Source: Aphanomyces cochlioides
Lineage: Eukaryota > Oomycota > Saprolegniomycetes > Saprolegniales > Verrucalvaceae
Length of the DNA: 64,000 bases
NCBI GenBank assembly: GCA_019828595.1
Contig: JAHQRK010000017.1
Location: 1,655,596-1,719,595 of the forward strand
Direction: 5' to 3'
How positions within the stretch are numbered: position 1 is the stretch's first letter; each line of letters begins with the position of its first letter. A program made the translations under genes and the position numbers. A model generated the notes under the pieces. It was not told the DNA's origin. It saw only the letters and a program-made list of their open reading frames with translations, and searched no databases. Below are positions 9,149 to 22,064 of the stretch, in pieces.

Positions 9149-10395
9149 TTCCTTTTTCATTTTTTCCTCTCCTACACAGAGAGAAACCCTATCTTTTTAT
9201 ATCCTTCCAACTTTTCCTACTTTCAAAAGATAGCATACACTCGAATGGTCCTTCTGACCTACCATCGTCAACATTACAAATCTTGCAATATTCCATCCCA
9301 CATGTTCAATCGATGCGACAGTGTCACTCCAACAAGGTTGATCGCCCAAGACGCAATCCAAGTCAGACCAAGCAGTATGGATTTCAGCTGGTTGGCTGCA
9401 TCGAATGTTGGGATGTTTTCGAGGCCACTCTGTCGATGGCCTCTTCCATTTCGACGAGTCTAGCCTTGACAACACTTGATAACAACTTGATATTGCAACA
9501 TAGATTTCTCATCAGAGACCTCAAACGCAACCATACATCGACAACCAATTCAAAACTACCTGAAACAGACTCACTACAACAAAACAAAATGGACAATCAA
9601 CACCATCAGTTCAGGCGACAATGTCACGACGTCAAAACAAATTATACACACAGCACTCTCGTTTGTTCATTTCATCGTGAAGAGCATGTCTTGTCACTCC
9701 GTTTGAGAGCAAATAATGAGTCGTTACCCATATTTGTGTGATGGATATTGCATCATGTTTATTGCAGTATTGATAACAATATCGATGTCGAATTGCCCTG
9801 AATAGCAGACAGCAAGGTTTGGATTCTGTCAAATGACTTGACCACGGAGTCCACGGTGGCGCGTATGATATGGCGCGCGACCACGCTGAGCAGATTCTCG
9901 ACAAGCCATTGGATACACGTGAATCATGATGAGTATACATTGCTGGTGACCCCTAAAAATGTATACACATGCTGAGCTATAGTCGGTGCAAATGCTACAA
10001 CTCTTGATGGAGGTGTGTTCACGATGTGGGACGACGGACATGTTTAAACCCGATTCGTGGAAATGGTACCATTCGACTACTTCCTGCGTCCGAGATGGAC
10101 GTTGGTAGAAAGAGCAAGTTGTGTTTTGTTTGTTTGCAAAGAGGACACATGTGCACGTGGTGTGGGGTATTTGGAGAATGTATCTGGTTCGTTTGATGAA
10201 GGATAGAGAGTTTGTGTAAATTGTTGTGAATGGGAAAGTAAGGAAGGTATGAGGTTGTGTTGAGGTGTGTGGAAGATTTCATGCGTGTGTGTGTGTGGTA
10301 TGGCGAGAGTGATATTGGCTGAAACAGTGGTTTTTTGAAGGTGTGTGAAAGTGTGAAGGGTATTGAGCTGCGTGGGAAGGGAAATCAGCATGAAA

Positions 10396-10440
10396 TCCTC
10401 GTTAGTATAGTGGTCAGTATACCCGCCTGTCACGCGGGTG
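10396..10440 (+). pseudogene. tRNA-Asp 5' half interrupted by element copy B
   Basis: Nucleotides 1-45, broken at the same base as in copy A. Confidence 0.92.
10426..10440 (+). repeat. Target-site duplication, 5' side of copy B
   Basis: Same 15-bp sequence and same position in the tRNA as for copy A. Confidence 0.93.
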
Positions 10441-12996
10441 TTTCCCCATGAATGGTCCCTGGCTTTGGAAATGCTATACTATTACCAAATCAACTCTCAA
10501 TCCAACTTGGCACCCTCCCAATTGACAAGTTTAATTGTACTGCTGTACAAAAAGGACGACAAACTACTCCCAAAAAATTACCGTCCCATCAGCTTGGTCA
10601 ATATCGACGTGAAAATCCTCACAATGGTCCTTGCAGAACGAATGCAGAGAATCATTCAGTCGATAGTCCACCCGGATCAAACAGGTTTTATTCGTGGTCG
10701 ATCAATCCAAACCAATTTACTGCGCTTGGAAGACCTGAATCACTTTATGAAGTTTTATTCCTCCGAGTCTATTGTGGCCCTCTTGGACTTTGAAAAAGCC
10801 TTTGATAGGGTCAACCATTCCTATTTATTGGCAACCCTGAAGGAATTTAATTTTCCACCGTCCTTTCTCAACATGGTCAAAGTGCTTTATTCAAATCGTC
10901 GTGGACGAATTATTGTCAATGGACATTTATCCAACCCACTTAAGATCCAACGTGGTGTTTTACAAGGCGACCCATTATCACCTCTTTTATTTGTCTTGGC
11001 GCTAGAACCTATGTGTTTAGCCATACGCAAGAGAAAAGATTTGGGCATACGAATTGGTCATCACACTCACACCGGGAGCTATTATGCAGACGACTCCCAA
11101 TTGTACTCCAAAAATACATCGACGTTGCAACTCCAACTCGACATCGTCAAAAAATTCTGTGATATCTCTGGTTTCAAGTTAAATCTCTCCAAGACAGAAT
11201 TATTAACCCATGCCAATTTACCTCCAGACCTGGCACCTTTGGCTATTACTGATGACAAACCTGCTAAATCGTTGGGCCTTTTAATTTCTCCCAACATCAC
11301 AGCCACAACACGTTTAAATTCGCTATTGGAGAAATTGGTCTCAAGAACACAACTATGGTCTTATCGAGCACGAACCCTACCCGGAAAAGTGACAATCCTA
11401 AGGTCAATTTGTTTTCCTGCGCTCTGGTATCAACTCCAATTTATTCCGATCGACAAAGAATATGCCAAACTATTCGACAAGGTCGCCAAGCAATTTATTC
11501 ACGGCGATACAATTGATCCATATTCGACTCAACGTTATTTGCATCAATTCAACTCGGACATTATTTTCCTTCCAAAAGCACAAGGTGGTCTCGGATTTAA
11601 ATCGTCTACCCACTGGTGGTCAAAACTACACCGGGTCATGACCTTTAAATGCTTCAAGCTACTCCTAGCACCACCTCACAACTCGTATGGTCAAACGAAA
11701 TTGCCAGCATGGCTATCCATTGGAGAATATTTACTCTCCAGAGCCTTCAGTCCATGGGGAAATTTTTATGATCTCCTTTTCATGAGTCCACACTCTAGTA
11801 TGTACAAAGCCATATCCCACCAAGATAAGGTTCCACCTCTCTGGTCAGCATTTACTCGACTATGGTTATCCTTATCTCCAACCCCACTTAAATTTCCCAC
11901 AGTTCAAGTCGATGGAAATTTTCCACTTTGGCACAATCAATTCTTACCCTTGGAGAAAACTGTCTTTGAACACTGCTATCCAAAGACTTATGATTATGCT
12001 GTATCACTGGCAAAATTAAATTTTACCCATGTTCGCCACCTGCTCGATGAAAATGGCAATCTTATGGATCGGAAAATCCTGTTAGATTGGATTAAATCTC
12101 AATGCTCAAGACGCCATTTAGCCACTCCCGATCATAAATGGTGGTATGCTCTACACGGAAGACTTAAGTCTATCCTTCCATCTCCACCCGAGGACACAGA
12201 AATTAATTTTCGTCAGCCTACCCCTTATCGGCAAACGGCTACCGAAATTACTTGGGCTGGAAATTTTAAAGATGGCTTTTTACCCTTTATTGATGCCACC
12301 TTGGATGATTTAACTCATGAATTTAAATCCAAATCAGCTCAGGAGGTTTTACCCACAGCGCATTTATTGGTACCCTCGGATTTTTATGCCCACAAGGAAA
12401 ATATTAAAGTGGTCGCATTCTACAGGCAGCCCAAATTTATTCTGCCAACGTATAGTGCTTTCATATATCGACTGCTTATACGAGCCTTACCTCTCCGATA
12501 CAAATTCAAGTACTCGGACGATATCCCGAACACTTGTATTTTTTGTCATGAAGTGGAGACGTATAAACATTTCACCTTGGACTGTCCATATACTCGAGCA
12601 TGTTGGAGTCCATTTAAATCCATGGCCAGATCCCTTAACTTTACTTGGCCAACTACCATGGAAAAAATATTCTTCTCTCCTATAGCACTCCAAGACAAAG
12701 ACCTCCAAGCTGGATTTAATTTGCTGTGGCCAATTTTTTTATCTTGTATTTGGTATACAATTTGGAAAACTCGGTGCGACCGGATTTACCGTCCAGATTT
12801 ACCTAACAAAACACCTATGACGATATCCAGCTTAGCAGGACACATTATAAAGCGGCATCTGTACCAAGTCAATCGAGCCTCCTTGGACGACTCCACGAAG
12901 GCTTCCTTGACATCGGTGCTTCATAGTTTGCACCAGAATGAGTGGTTCTCTGCCCAAATCTTACCACAATCTCAAAACGAGACCTTGGAACCTTAA
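10441..12996 (+). CDS. Retrotransposon ORF2 fragment: reverse transcriptase with C-terminal zinc knuckle (copy B)
   Basis: Same frame as copy A with one residue change, Ser737 to Trp (TCG to TGG at 12646-12648), about 20 residues after the last Cys of the CCHC knuckle. First in-frame ATG at 10471. All RT motifs are retained (YADD at nt 11083-11094). The near-identity of two defective copies shows recent array homogenisation and not selection on the protein. Confidence 0.88.
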   Translation, partial: FPHEWSLALEMLYYYQINSQSNLAPSQLTSLIVLLYKKDDKLLPKNYRPISLVNIDVKILTMVLAERMQRIIQSIVHPDQTGFIRGRSIQTNLLRLEDLNHFMKFYSSESIVALLDFEKAFDRVNHSYLLATLKEFNFPPSFLNMVKVLYSNRRGRIIVNGHLSNPLKIQRGVLQGDPLSPLLFVLALEPMCLAIRKRKDLGIRIGHHTHTGSYYADDSQLYSKNTSTLQLQLDIVKKFCDISGFKLNLSKTELLTHANLPPDLAPLAITDDKPAKSLGLLISPNITATTRLNSLLEKLVSRTQLWSYRARTLPGKVTILRSICFPALWYQLQFIPIDKEYAKLFDKVAKQFIHGDTIDPYSTQRYLHQFNSDIIFLPKAQGGLGFKSSTHWWSKLHRVMTFKCFKLLLAPPHNSYGQTKLPAWLSIGEYLLSRAFSPWGNFYDLLFMSPHSSMYKAISHQDKVPPLWSAFTRLWLSLSPTPLKFPTVQVDGNFPLWHNQFLPLEKTVFEHCYPKTYDYAVSLAKLNFTHVRHLLDENGNLMDRKILLDWIKSQCSRRHLATPDHKWWYALHGRLKSILPSPPEDTEINFRQPTPYRQTATEITWAGNFKDGFLPFIDATLDDLTHEFKSKSAQEVLPTAHLLVPSDFYAHKENIKVVAFYRQPKFILPTYSAFIYRLLIRALPLRYKFKYSDDIPNTCIFCHEVETYKHFTLDCPYTRACWSPFKSMARSLNFTWPTTMEKIFFSPIALQDKDLQAGFNLLWPIFLSCIWYTIWKTRCDRIYRPDLPNKTPMTISSLAGHIIKRHLYQVNRASLDDSTKASLTSVLHSLHQNEWFSAQILPQSQNETLEP

Positions 12997-15427
12997 AAGG
13001 CATGTTATATTGCAACCTTTGAAGAAATTCACCTAAGTCACCCAAACCAATGGGAAAACTCAAAGTGGATTTTCTCGCGACCCACTTGGCCTTTTCATGC
13101 GTTTGATGGCTCGTTAGCCCCAGCTAACAGAGCTCTATGAACACACCAAGTAACTTTATCTCATGCCGAGTCGTTCACAAAATCGACTTGACTTTATCCG
13201 TTCACCCAAAATGGCAAAACTATCGACAACTCTGGCATTGCTCTGACGATTATTTCAGACATTCTAATGGTCATCAGGGTTGCTAGACATCCCAAGCAGA
13301 CAAACGCAAGCGTTAGATTGCAAAAAAGTGCAGTGGTTCTCTCACAACAACACTTTGAAAATTGTTACGACGTCTCCCCTGGGGGGCGAAATCTCAAAAT
13401 CGAGTGCACACTTTTTGTTCGGGAAAATTGCGCCACGGTGCCTAAAAGATTCTCCCATGTCTCCTCCTCAAGATGTGCCAGTTTGCTCAAACCTCGCCAA
13501 ACTCGCGAAACAAAATTCGAAAGGAAATTCGACCCGGTGACACCCATTTTGAACCGGTTTCAACCCGTCACCAAAAGTGAAATTTCTCTCGACCTACTGC
13601 GTGGATTTCTACGTTTAGTGGCTTGTTATCTCAGTTGAATCGAGCTCTATGCCGACACCAACTAGCACATATTGCAGATCTATGGTTCAAAACCACGAAC
13701 CCATTTTGGACTGTCACCCAAACCGGTGAAACACCAGGACAACTCGAACGCTTCCCCTAAGGTCACCGAGTGACATCTAGGGGTCTAGTGGGTGGCTCCA
13801 CCACTTATTACGACTAGCCAAAGCGTTAGAACGCCCTGAAACATCCTGGTTTGCTCGCAATCCTCAATCCAAAATGTCAACCGCCCCTATCCACCGGCTA
13901 CAAAACCTTAAGTCGGCTACAGGTCGCAAATCATTTCCTATCGACCGGCTATGACTCTTTTCCATCCTATCATGGCTAGACGAGTGTTTTAAGCCATCAA
14001 GAGCGATGATTGAAGCCCTGGAACCTACTTGCCGTCGCCCCGACAACTTTTGGTGAAATGGCTAAAACTCATCGGAATGGCTCCTGAACGCAAATCAACT
14101 CCGATCGCCCAACTTAGAGTTGGAGAGGCTCGAGAATGTCCTCGCGATGGATTTGAGCTATCAAGCACCATGATAGCAGCACAGGAACCCAACTTCCGAT
14201 TCCAAACCATTTTGAGCCGATAAGGCTCCAAAACGACCATCGTAGCTCATTTCAGCTACACGACTCTATATGCACCGATTAATATGGTGCATCCACCGCT
14301 AGCCTCCATTGATGGAGGACACCAAGTATGGCTATCTATCTCATAGCCGTTCGGAAGTTATGACTCCTTCAAATTTGGCCGCCGAGACGCCCGATTGGAA
14401 AAAACACTGGTTTTGGCTAGCGCTCTCCCGCTACACACTACCTATGGCGATTCTAATGGTGCGCTATCCTTCGTACGTATCGTCGCTACGATTCTGCCAA
14501 GTGGCTCCATGCACCGCGGCGCCGTTCGAAATCCAGCTCCGACGATGCTCGCGCTCGAGACCTATCCGCGCATGGCGCATGTCAAAATGGCACCTCCCAA
14601 ATATTTTACCCTTTTTATTATTTTTGGGAGGTTTACCCCAAAAGCCCAACCCACAAGGGATTTTCCCTCTATCTCGCCACCTTCAACTCCGACGAAGACG
14701 CTCCTGAAATCAACTTTGCTTGTCATGGAACGACCGACCTCGTTGATTTTTTTGGCTGGTCAAATCGTCCAAGAACATTTTATTTTGGATGGTCTTTTCT
14801 CTCAAACCCAGCTTTTCCCATGGTTCCAGCGATTTAATTCGGCCTCCTGAGGTCGACTTAAATTGGCCACGACCTTTTTGGATTTTTTGGGCTCCTACCT
14901 CTTGCCAATTTATTTTCCTTGGGCCTGATTTTACTCTGTTTCGACCCTTTTGTCAATTTTTGGCCTTCCTCTCCTGTCGATTTATTTATTCATGGATCGA
15001 CCCCAACTCAAGCTTTTATTTACTTGGCCTTTTTCACTGTGTACCTCCACTTGGAATTTTTATCAAGACTTTTGTATACAAATATTCAAGTCCTCCACAG
15101 TCAACCCGAAATTGCCTCGTATCTCGCCACCACCAACTCGGATCAAGATGGTCATGAAAAGAAAGTTGCTTGTATGGCTCTTTTCTATACTGTTGAATTT
15201 TTTCACAGCCTGAATCGCCATGCAACATTTTCTTTCTGCCATGGTTCCTCCAAATTACCCCACACCCCAAGTCTATTTCGGTTAAGCAACACTGGACGAT
15301 TTTCCACAAGAACCTTCCAAGGTCACATTTCGCAACACATATTTATTATGCGACCTATGAAGCCAAAATCGAAAGTCTAGTTTGCGGCCCTTTTGGGCCA
15401 TATTAATTCTTTAATATACTCAGTTAA
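12997..15427 (+). other. Long 3' region of element copy B
   Basis: 2,431 nt, identical to the copy A 3' region except for one C fewer at 13376-13379. That deletion changes which short frames are open here, which supports the view that these frames are not maintained coding sequence. Confidence 0.7.
13756..14348 (+). other. Hairpin cluster in the element 3' region (copy B)
   Basis: Same stems as in copy A, displaced by 7,638 nt, with no difference seen. Confidence 0.5.
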
Positions 15428-15442
15428 CCTGTCACGCGGGTG
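15428..15442 (+). repeat. Target-site duplication, 3' side of copy B
   Basis: Second copy of the 15-bp sequence; marks the return to plain tandem units. Confidence 0.93.
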
Positions 15443-15469
15443 ACCCGGGTTCAATTCCCGGACGGGGAG
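15428..15469 (+). pseudogene. tRNA-Asp 3' half after element copy B
   Basis: Nucleotides 31-72; partner of 10396-10440. Confidence 0.92.
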
Positions 15470-16716
15470 TTCCTTTTTCATTTTTTCCTCTCCTACACAG
15501 AGAGAAACCCTATCTTTTTATATCCTTCCAACTTTTCCTACTTTCAAAAGATAGCATACACTCGAATGGTCCTTCTGACCTACCATCGTCAACATTACAA
15601 ATCTTGCAATATTCCATCCCACATGTTCAATCGATGCGACAGTGTCACTCCAACAAGGTTGATCGCCCAAGACGCAATCCAAGTCAGACCAAGCAGTATG
15701 GATTTCAGCTGGTTGGCTGCATCGAATGTTGGGATGTTTTCGAGGCCACTCTGTCGATGGCCTCTTCCATTTCGACGAGTCTAGCCTTGACAACACTTGA
15801 TAACAACTTGATATTGCAACATAGATTTCTCATCAGAGACCTCAAACGCAACCATACATCGACAACCAATTCAAAACTACCTGAAACAGACTCACTACAA
15901 CAAAACAAAATGGACAATCAACACCATCAGTTCAGGCGACAATGTCACGACGTCAAAACAAATTATACACACAGCACTCTCGTTTGTTCATTTCATCGTG
16001 AAGAGCATGTCTTGTCACTCCGTTTGAGAGCAAATAATGAGTCGTTACCCATATTTGTGTGATGGATATTGCATCATGTTTATTGCAGTATTGATAACAA
16101 TATCGATGTCGAATTGCCCTGAATAGCAGACAGCAAGGTTTGGATTCTGTCAAATGACTTGACCACGGAGTCCACGGTGGCGCGTATGATATGGCGCGCG
16201 ACCACGCTGAGCAGATTCTCGACAAGCCATTGGATACACGTGAATCATGATGAGTATACATTGCTGGTGACCCCTAAAAATGTATACACATGCTGAGCTA
16301 TAGTCGGTGCAAATGCTACAACTCTTGATGGAGGTGTGTTCACGATGTGGGACGACGGACATGTTTAAACCCGATTCGTGGAAATGGTACCATTCGACTA
16401 CTTCCTGCGTCCGAGATGGACGTTGGTAGAAAGAGCAAGTTGTGTTTTGTTTGTTTGCAAAGAGGACACATGTGCACGTGGTGTGGGGTATTTGGAGAAT
16501 GTATCTGGTTCGTTTGATGAAGGATAGAGAGTTTGTGTAAATTGTTGTGAATGGGAAAGTAAGGAAGGTATGAGGTTGTGTTGAGGTGTGTGGAAGATTT
16601 CGTGCGTGTGTGTGTGTGGTATGGCGAGAGTGATATTGGCTGAAACAGTGGTTTTTTGAAGGTGTGTGAAAGTGTGAAGGGTATTGAGCTGCGTGGGAAG
16701 GGAAATCAGCATGAAA

Positions 16717-16788
16717 TCCTCGTTAGTATAGTGGTCAGTATACCCGCCTGTCACGCGGGTGACCCGGGTTCAATTCCCGGACGGGGAG
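16717..16788 (+). tRNA. tRNA-Asp (anticodon GUC)
   Basis: First intact gene after element copy B; flanks are the common spacer type (GTAAGG). Confidence 0.97.
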
Positions 16789-18035
16789 TTCCTTTTTCAT
16801 TTTTTCCTCTCCTACACAGAGAGAAACCCTATCTTTTTATATCCTTCCAACTTTTCCTACTTTCAAAAGATAGCATACACTCGAATGGTCCTTCTGACCT
16901 ACCATCGTCAACATTACAAATCTTGCAATATTCCATCCCACATGTTCAATCGATGCGACAGTGTCACTCCAACAAGGTTGATCGCCCAAGACGCAATCCA
17001 AGTCAGACCAAGCAGTATGGATTTCAGCTGGTTGGCTGCATCGAATGTTGGGATGTTTTCGAGGCCACTCTGTCGATGGCCTCTTCCATTTCGACGAGTC
17101 TAGCCTTGACAACACTTGATAACAACTTGATATTGCAACATAGATTTCTCATCAGAGACCTCAAACGCAACCATACATCGACAACCAATTCAAAACTACC
17201 TGAAACAGACTCACTACAACAAAACAAAATGGACAATCAACACCATCAGTTCAGGCGACAATGTCACGACGTCAAAACAAATTATACACACAGCACTCTC
17301 GTTTGTTCATTTCATCGTGAAGAGCATGTCTTGTCACTCCGTTTGAGAGCAAATAATGAGTCGTTACCCATATTTGTGTGATGGATATTGCATCATGTTT
17401 ATTGCAGTATTGATAACAATATCGATGTCGAATTGCCCTGAATAGCAGACAGCAAGGTTTGGATTCTGTCAAATGACTTGACCACGGAGTCCACGGTGGC
17501 GCGTATGATATGGCGCGCGACCACGCTGAGCAGATTCTCGACAAGCCATTGGATACACGTGAATCATGATGAGTATACATTGCTGGTGACCCCTAAAAAT
17601 GTATACACATGCTGAGCTATAGTCGGTGCAAATGCTACAACTCTTGATGGAGGTGTGTTCACGATGTGGGACGACGGACATGTTTAAACCCGATTCGTGG
17701 AAATGGTACCATTCGACTACTTCCTGCGTCCGAGATGGACGTTGGTAGAAAGAGCAAGTTGTGTTTTGTTTGTTTGCAAAGAGGACACATGTGCACGTGG
17801 TGTGGGGTATTTGGAGAATGTATCTGGTTCGTTTGATGAAGGATAGAGAGTTTGTGTAAATTGTTGTGAATGGGAAAGTAAGGAAGGTATGAGGTTGTGT
17901 TGAGGTGTGTGGAAGATTTCGTGCGTGTGTGTGTGTGGTATGGCGAGAGTGATATTGGCTGAAACAGTGGTTTTTTGAAGGTGTGTGAAAGTGTGAAGGG
18001 TATTGAGCTGCGTGGGAAGGGAAATCAGCATGAAA

Positions 18036-18107
18036 TCCTCGTTAGTATAGTGGTCAGTATACCCGCCTGTCACGCGGGTGACCCGGGTTCAATTCCCGGA
18101 CGGGGAG
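18036..18107 (+). tRNA. tRNA-Asp (anticodon GUC)
   Basis: Intact; common spacer type on both sides. Confidence 0.97.
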
Positions 18108-19354
18108 TTCCTTTTTCATTTTTTCCTCTCCTACACAGAGAGAAACCCTATCTTTTTATATCCTTCCAACTTTTCCTACTTTCAAAAGATAGCATACACT
18201 CGAATGGTCCTTCTGACCTACCATCGTCAACATTACAAATCTTGCAATATTCCATCCCACATGTTCAATCGATGCGACAGTGTCACTCCAACAAGGTTGA
18301 TCGCCCAAGACGCAATCCAAGTCAGACCAAGCAGTATGGATTTCAGCTGGTTGGCTGCATCGAATGTTGGGATGTTTTCGAGGCCACTCTGTCGATGGCC
18401 TCTTCCATTTCGACGAGTCTAGCCTTGACAACACTTGATAACAACTTGATATTGCAACATAGATTTCTCATCAGAGACCTCAAACGCAACCATACATCGA
18501 CAACCAATTCAAAACTACCTGAAACAGACTCACTACAACAAAACAAAATGGACAATCAACACCATCAGTTCAGGCGACAATGTCACGACGTCAAAACAAA
18601 TTATACACACAGCACTCTCGTTTGTTCATTTCATCGTGAAGAGCATGTCTTGTCACTCCGTTTGAGAGCAAATAATGAGTCGTTACCCATATTTGTGTGA
18701 TGGATATTGCATCATGTTTATTGCAGTATTGATAACAATATCGATGTCGAATTGCCCTGAATAGCAGACAGCAAGGTTTGGATTCTGTCAAATGACTTGA
18801 CCACGGAGTCCACGGTGGCGCGTATGATATGGCGCGCGACCACGCTGAGCAGATTCTCGACAAGCCATTGGATACACGTGAATCATGATGAGTATACATT
18901 GCTGGTGACCCCTAAAAATGTATACACATGCTGAGCTATAGTCGGTGCAAATGCTACAACTCTTGATGGAGGTGTGTTCACGATGTGGGACGACGGACAT
19001 GTTTAAACCCGATTCGTGGAAATGGTACCATTCGACTACTTCCTGCGTCCGAGATGGACGTTGGTAGAAAGAGCAAGTTGTGTTTTGTTTGTTTGCAAAG
19101 AGGACACATGTGCACGTGGTGTGGGGTATTTGGAGAATGTATCTGGTTCGTTTGATGAAGGATAGAGAGTTTGTGTAAATTGTTGTGAATGGGAAAGTAA
19201 GGAAGGTATGAGGTTGTGTTGAGGTGTGTGGAAGATTTCGTGCGTGTGTGTGTGTGGTATGGCGAGAGTGATATTGGCTGAAACAGTGGTTTTTTGAAGG
19301 TGTGTGAAAGTGTGAAGGGTATTGAGCTGCGTGGGAAGGGAAATCAGCATGAAA

Positions 19355-19426
19355 TCCTCGTTAGTATAGTGGTCAGTATACCCGCCTGTCACGCGGGTGA
19401 CCCGGGTTCAATTCCCGGACGGGGAG
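19355..19426 (+). tRNA. tRNA-Asp (anticodon GUC)
   Basis: Intact; common spacer type on both sides; exact 1,319-bp spacing from its neighbour. Confidence 0.97.
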
Positions 19427-20673
19427 TTCCTTTTTCATTTTTTCCTCTCCTACACAGAGAGAAACCCTATCTTTTTATATCCTTCCAACTTTTCCTACTT
19501 TCAAAAGATAGCATACACTCGAATGGTCCTTCTGACCTACCATCGTCAACATTACAAATCTTGCAATATTCCATCCCACATGTTCAATCGATGCGACAGT
19601 GTCACTCCAACAAGGTTGATCGCCCAAGACGCAATCCAAGTCAGACCAAGCAGTATGGATTTCAGCTGGTTGGCTGCATCGAATGTTGGGATGTTTTCGA
19701 GGCCACTCTGTCGATGGCCTCTTCCATTTCGACGAGTCTAGCCTTGACAACACTTGATAACAACTTGATATTGCAACATAGATTTCTCATCAGAGACCTC
19801 AAACGCAACCATACATCGACAACCAATTCAAAACTACCTGAAACAGACTCACTACAACAAAACAAAATGGACAATCAACACCATCAGTTCAGGCGACAAT
19901 GTCACGACGTCAAAACAAATTATACACACAGCACTCTCGTTTGTTCATTTCATCGTGAAGAGCATGTCTTGTCACTCCGTTTGAGAGCAAATAATGAGTC
20001 GTTACCCATATTTGTGTGATGGATATTGCATCATGTTTATTGCAGTATTGATAACAATATCGATGTCGAATTGCCCTGAATAGCAGACAGCAAGGTTTGG
20101 ATTCTGTCAAATGACTTGACCACGGAGTCCACGGTGGCGCGTATGATATGGCGCGCGACCACGCTGAGCAGATTCTCGACAAGCCATTGGATACACGTGA
20201 ATCATGATGAGTATACATTGCTGGTGACCCCTAAAAATGTATACACATGCTGAGCTATAGTCGGTGCAAATGCTACAACTCTTGATGGAGGTGTGTTCAC
20301 GATGTGGGACGACGGACATGTTTAAACCCGATTCGTGGAAATGGTACCATTCGACTACTTCCTGCGTCCGAGATGGACGTTGGTAGAAAGAGCAAGTTGT
20401 GTTTTGTTTGTTTGCAAAGAGGACACATGTGCACGTGGTGTGGGGTATTTGGAGAATGTATCTGGTTCGTTTGATGAAGGATAGAGAGTTTGTGTAAATT
20501 GTTGTGAATGGGAAAGTAAGGAAGGTATGAGGTTGTGTTGAGGTGTGTGGAAGATTTCGTGCGTGTGTGTGTGTGGTATGGCGAGAGTGATATTGGCTGA
20601 AACAGTGGTTTTTTGAAGGTGTGTGAAAGTGTGAAGGGTATTGAGCTGCGTGGGAAGGGAAATCAGCATGAAA

Positions 20674-20745
20674 TCCTCGTTAGTATAGTGGTCAGTATAC
20701 CCGCCTGTCACGCGGGTGACCCGGGTTCAATTCCCGGACGGGGAG
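20674..20745 (+). tRNA. tRNA-Asp (anticodon GUC)
   Basis: Intact; common spacer type. Mirror partner is 59956-60027 on the minus strand. Confidence 0.97.
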
Positions 20746-21992
20746 TTCCTTTTTCATTTTTTCCTCTCCTACACAGAGAGAAACCCTATCTTTTTATATC
20801 CTTCCAACTTTTCCTACTTTCAAAAGATAGCATACACTCGAATGGTCCTTCTGACCTACCATCGTCAACATTACAAATCTTGCAATATTCCATCCCACAT
20901 GTTCAATCGATGCGACAGTGTCACTCCAACAAGGTTGATCGCCCAAGACGCAATCCAAGTCAGACCAAGCAGTATGGATTTCAGCTGGTTGGCTGCATCG
21001 AATGTTGGGATGTTTTCGAGGCCACTCTGTCGATGGCCTCTTCCATTTCGACGAGTCTAGCCTTGACAACACTTGATAACAACTTGATATTGCAACATAG
21101 ATTTCTCATCAGAGACCTCAAACGCAACCATACATCGACAACCAATTCAAAACTACCTGAAACAGACTCACTACAACAAAACAAAATGGACAATCAACAC
21201 CATCAGTTCAGGCGACAATGTCACGACGTCAAAACAAATTATACACACAGCACTCTCGTTTGTTCATTTCATCGTGAAGAGCATGTCTTGTCACTCCGTT
21301 TGAGAGCAAATAATGAGTCGTTACCCATATTTGTGTGATGGATATTGCATCATGTTTATTGCAGTATTGATAACAATATCGATGTCGAATTGCCCTGAAT
21401 AGCAGACAGCAAGGTTTGGATTCTGTCAAATGACTTGACCACGGAGTCCACGGTGGCGCGTATGATATGGCGCGCGACCACGCTGAGCAGATTCTCGACA
21501 AGCCATTGGATACACGTGAATCATGATGAGTATACATTGCTGGTGACCCCTAAAAATGTATACACATGCTGAGCTATAGTCGGTGCAAATGCTACAACTC
21601 TTGATGGAGGTGTGTTCACGATGTGGGACGACGGACATGTTTAAACCCGATTCGTGGAAATGGTACCATTCGACTACTTCCTGCGTCCGAGATGGACGTT
21701 GGTAGAAAGAGCAAGTTGTGTTTTGTTTGTTTGCAAAGAGGACACATGTGCACGTGGTGTGGGGTATTTGGAGAATGTATCTGGTTCGTTTGATGAAGGA
21801 TAGAGAGTTTGTGTAAATTGTTGTGAATGGGAAAGTAAGGAAGGTATGAGGTTGTGTTGAGGTGTGTGGAAGATTTCGTGCGTGTGTGTGTGTGGTATGG
21901 CGAGAGTGATATTGGCTGAAACAGTGGTTTTTTGAAGGTGTGTGAAAGTGTGAAGGGTATTGAGCTGCGTGGGAAGGGAAATCAGCATGAAA

Positions 21993-22064
21993 TCCTCGTT
22001 AGTATAGTGGTCAGTATACCCGCCTGTCACGCGGGTGACCCGGGTTCAATTCCCGGACGGGGAG
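21993..22064 (+). tRNA. tRNA-Asp (anticodon GUC)
   Basis: Intact; common spacer type. Mirror partner 58637-58708. Confidence 0.97.

Larger units (their letters stand above)
7790..15427 (+). repeat. Higher-order repeat copy 2 (7,638 bp)
   Basis: Same order of parts as copy 1. Differences seen: a 2-bp deletion in the first spacer at 8472/8473 (GATGTCATTG for GATGTCGAATTG), a C-to-G change at 12647, and one fewer C in the C run at 13376-13379. The TTCATGCG variant (near 10281) marks the unit that hosts the element in both copies. Confidence 0.92.
10441..15427 (+). mobile_element. tRNA-Asp-targeting non-LTR (LINE) retrotransposon, 5'-truncated copy B
   Basis: 4,987 bp with the same 5' truncation point, same 15-bp target duplication (10426-10440 and 15428-15442) and same 3' end as copy A. 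Only two differences from copy A were seen: C-to-G at 12647 and one C fewer in a C run at 13376-13379. Identical truncation points mean this is a duplicate of one insertion and not an independent event. Confidence 0.9.
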
